14,198 bases of DNA, from assembly GCA_003521845.1 (NCBI GenBank), contig DPHB01000001.1:72938-87135 (forward strand), read 5' to 3'. How positions within the stretch are numbered: the first letter of the stretch is position 1; each line of letters opens with the position of its first letter. This DNA is from Oceanospirillaceae bacterium. GTDB taxonomy: Bacteria; Pseudomonadota; Gammaproteobacteria; Pseudomonadales; Balneatricaceae. The translations under genes and the position numbers were made by a program. Under the pieces are notes generated by a model. The model saw only the letters and a list, made by a program, of their open reading frames with translations, was not told where the DNA came from and did not search any database. This document shows positions 13,817 to 14,198 of this stretch, one piece after another.

Positions 13817-14198
13817 ATGACCCAGATAATTATCCAGGGTATGTTGCTCAGTGGCTTATATGCCCTGATTGCCATTGGATTTACCCTTATATTCAGTGTG
13901 GGTAGGGTGCTAAACCTTGCTTATGGCGCCTATTTGATGATTGGTGGCTATGTCTATTTTTATATCTCACAACAGCTAGGGCTGCCGAAAGGTGTCGGCT
14001 TAGTGATGGCTGCGGGCGTGGGGTGTTTAGCGGGTTTGTTGAAGTACCGTTTTATTGCCAAACCCTTAAAAGGCAATCACGTGGCGATTGAGATATCCAC
14101 TTTGATTTTGGCCATTGTTATTCAATCAGGCATTATTTTGGTGTTTGGCGAAAGCACCAAGATTCTACACTCGCTGGTGCCAGGGATTATTCGCCTAG
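13817..14198 (+). CDS. ABC transporter permease, LivH-like, N-terminal part (cut by window edge)
   Basis: The open frame starts at ATG 13817, with AGGAA 6 bp upstream, and runs to the window end without a stop, giving 127 residues. The sequence is typical of the first part of a LivH-type inner-membrane permease: MTQIIIQGMLLSGLYALIAI, then GFTLIFSVGRVLNLAYGAYL. This is the conserved helix pair with the N-G-A-Y/F signature of the hydrophobic amino acid transporter family. Further hydrophobic segments lie near residues 38-52, 62-78 and 97-112. It should pair with a LivM-like permease and LivG/LivF ATPases beyond the right edge, working with the binding protein encoded upstream. Confidence 0.88.
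   Translation, partial: MTQIIIQGMLLSGLYALIAIGFTLIFSVGRVLNLAYGAYLMIGGYVYFYISQQLGLPKGVGLVMAAGVGCLAGLLKYRFIAKPLKGNHVAIEISTLILAIVIQSGIILVFGESTKILHSLVPGIIRL

Overview
The window looks like chromosomal DNA of a marine gammaproteobacterium, perhaps of the Oceanospirillales type. This rests on moderate GC content, gene style, and an agl-type sugar locus known from Sinorhizobium and also present in Halomonas-like bacteria. The taxonomic guess is an inference and is not firm. I saw no phage, IS element, CRISPR array, tRNA or rRNA.

Region 1 (1-3100, mostly minus strand): the 5' part of an unrecognised gene runs off the left edge. Next come a GH1 beta-glucosidase and, 17 bp upstream of it, a LacI-family regulator; these two form one minus-strand unit.

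Region 2 (2891-10565, plus strand): a control region holds near-perfect CAAAGCGCTTTG operators around a TTGACA promoter. It drives a cluster in the order of the S. meliloti alpha-glucoside operon aglEFGAK: periplasmic binding protein, two permeases, GH13 alpha-glucosidase, ABC ATPase. A PfkB-family (fructo)kinase follows. The inferred pathway is uptake of intact alpha-glucosides (sucrose, maltose, trehalose or similar), cytoplasmic hydrolysis by AglA, and phosphorylation of released fructose by the kinase. The GH1 enzyme adds beta-glucoside hydrolysis, probably under the same LacI-type repressor (aglR-like). An intrinsic terminator follows the binding-protein gene and another lies between aglK and the kinase.

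Region 3 (10632-12180): a LysR-type regulator faces a divergent NAD(P)H-dependent FMN reductase-like gene, with a classic shared promoter region.

Region 4 (12181-14198): the start of a second ABC operon of the branched-chain amino acid/amide type, with a binding protein, an intrinsic terminator and a LivH-like permease cut by the right edge. Its promoter carries direct repeats and a GTATAC-type dyad.

The genes themselves belong to known families. The parts most worth a second look are regulatory: the operator array, the two terminators placed just after binding-protein genes, the branched terminator before the kinase, and the repeat/dyad array at the second ABC promoter.
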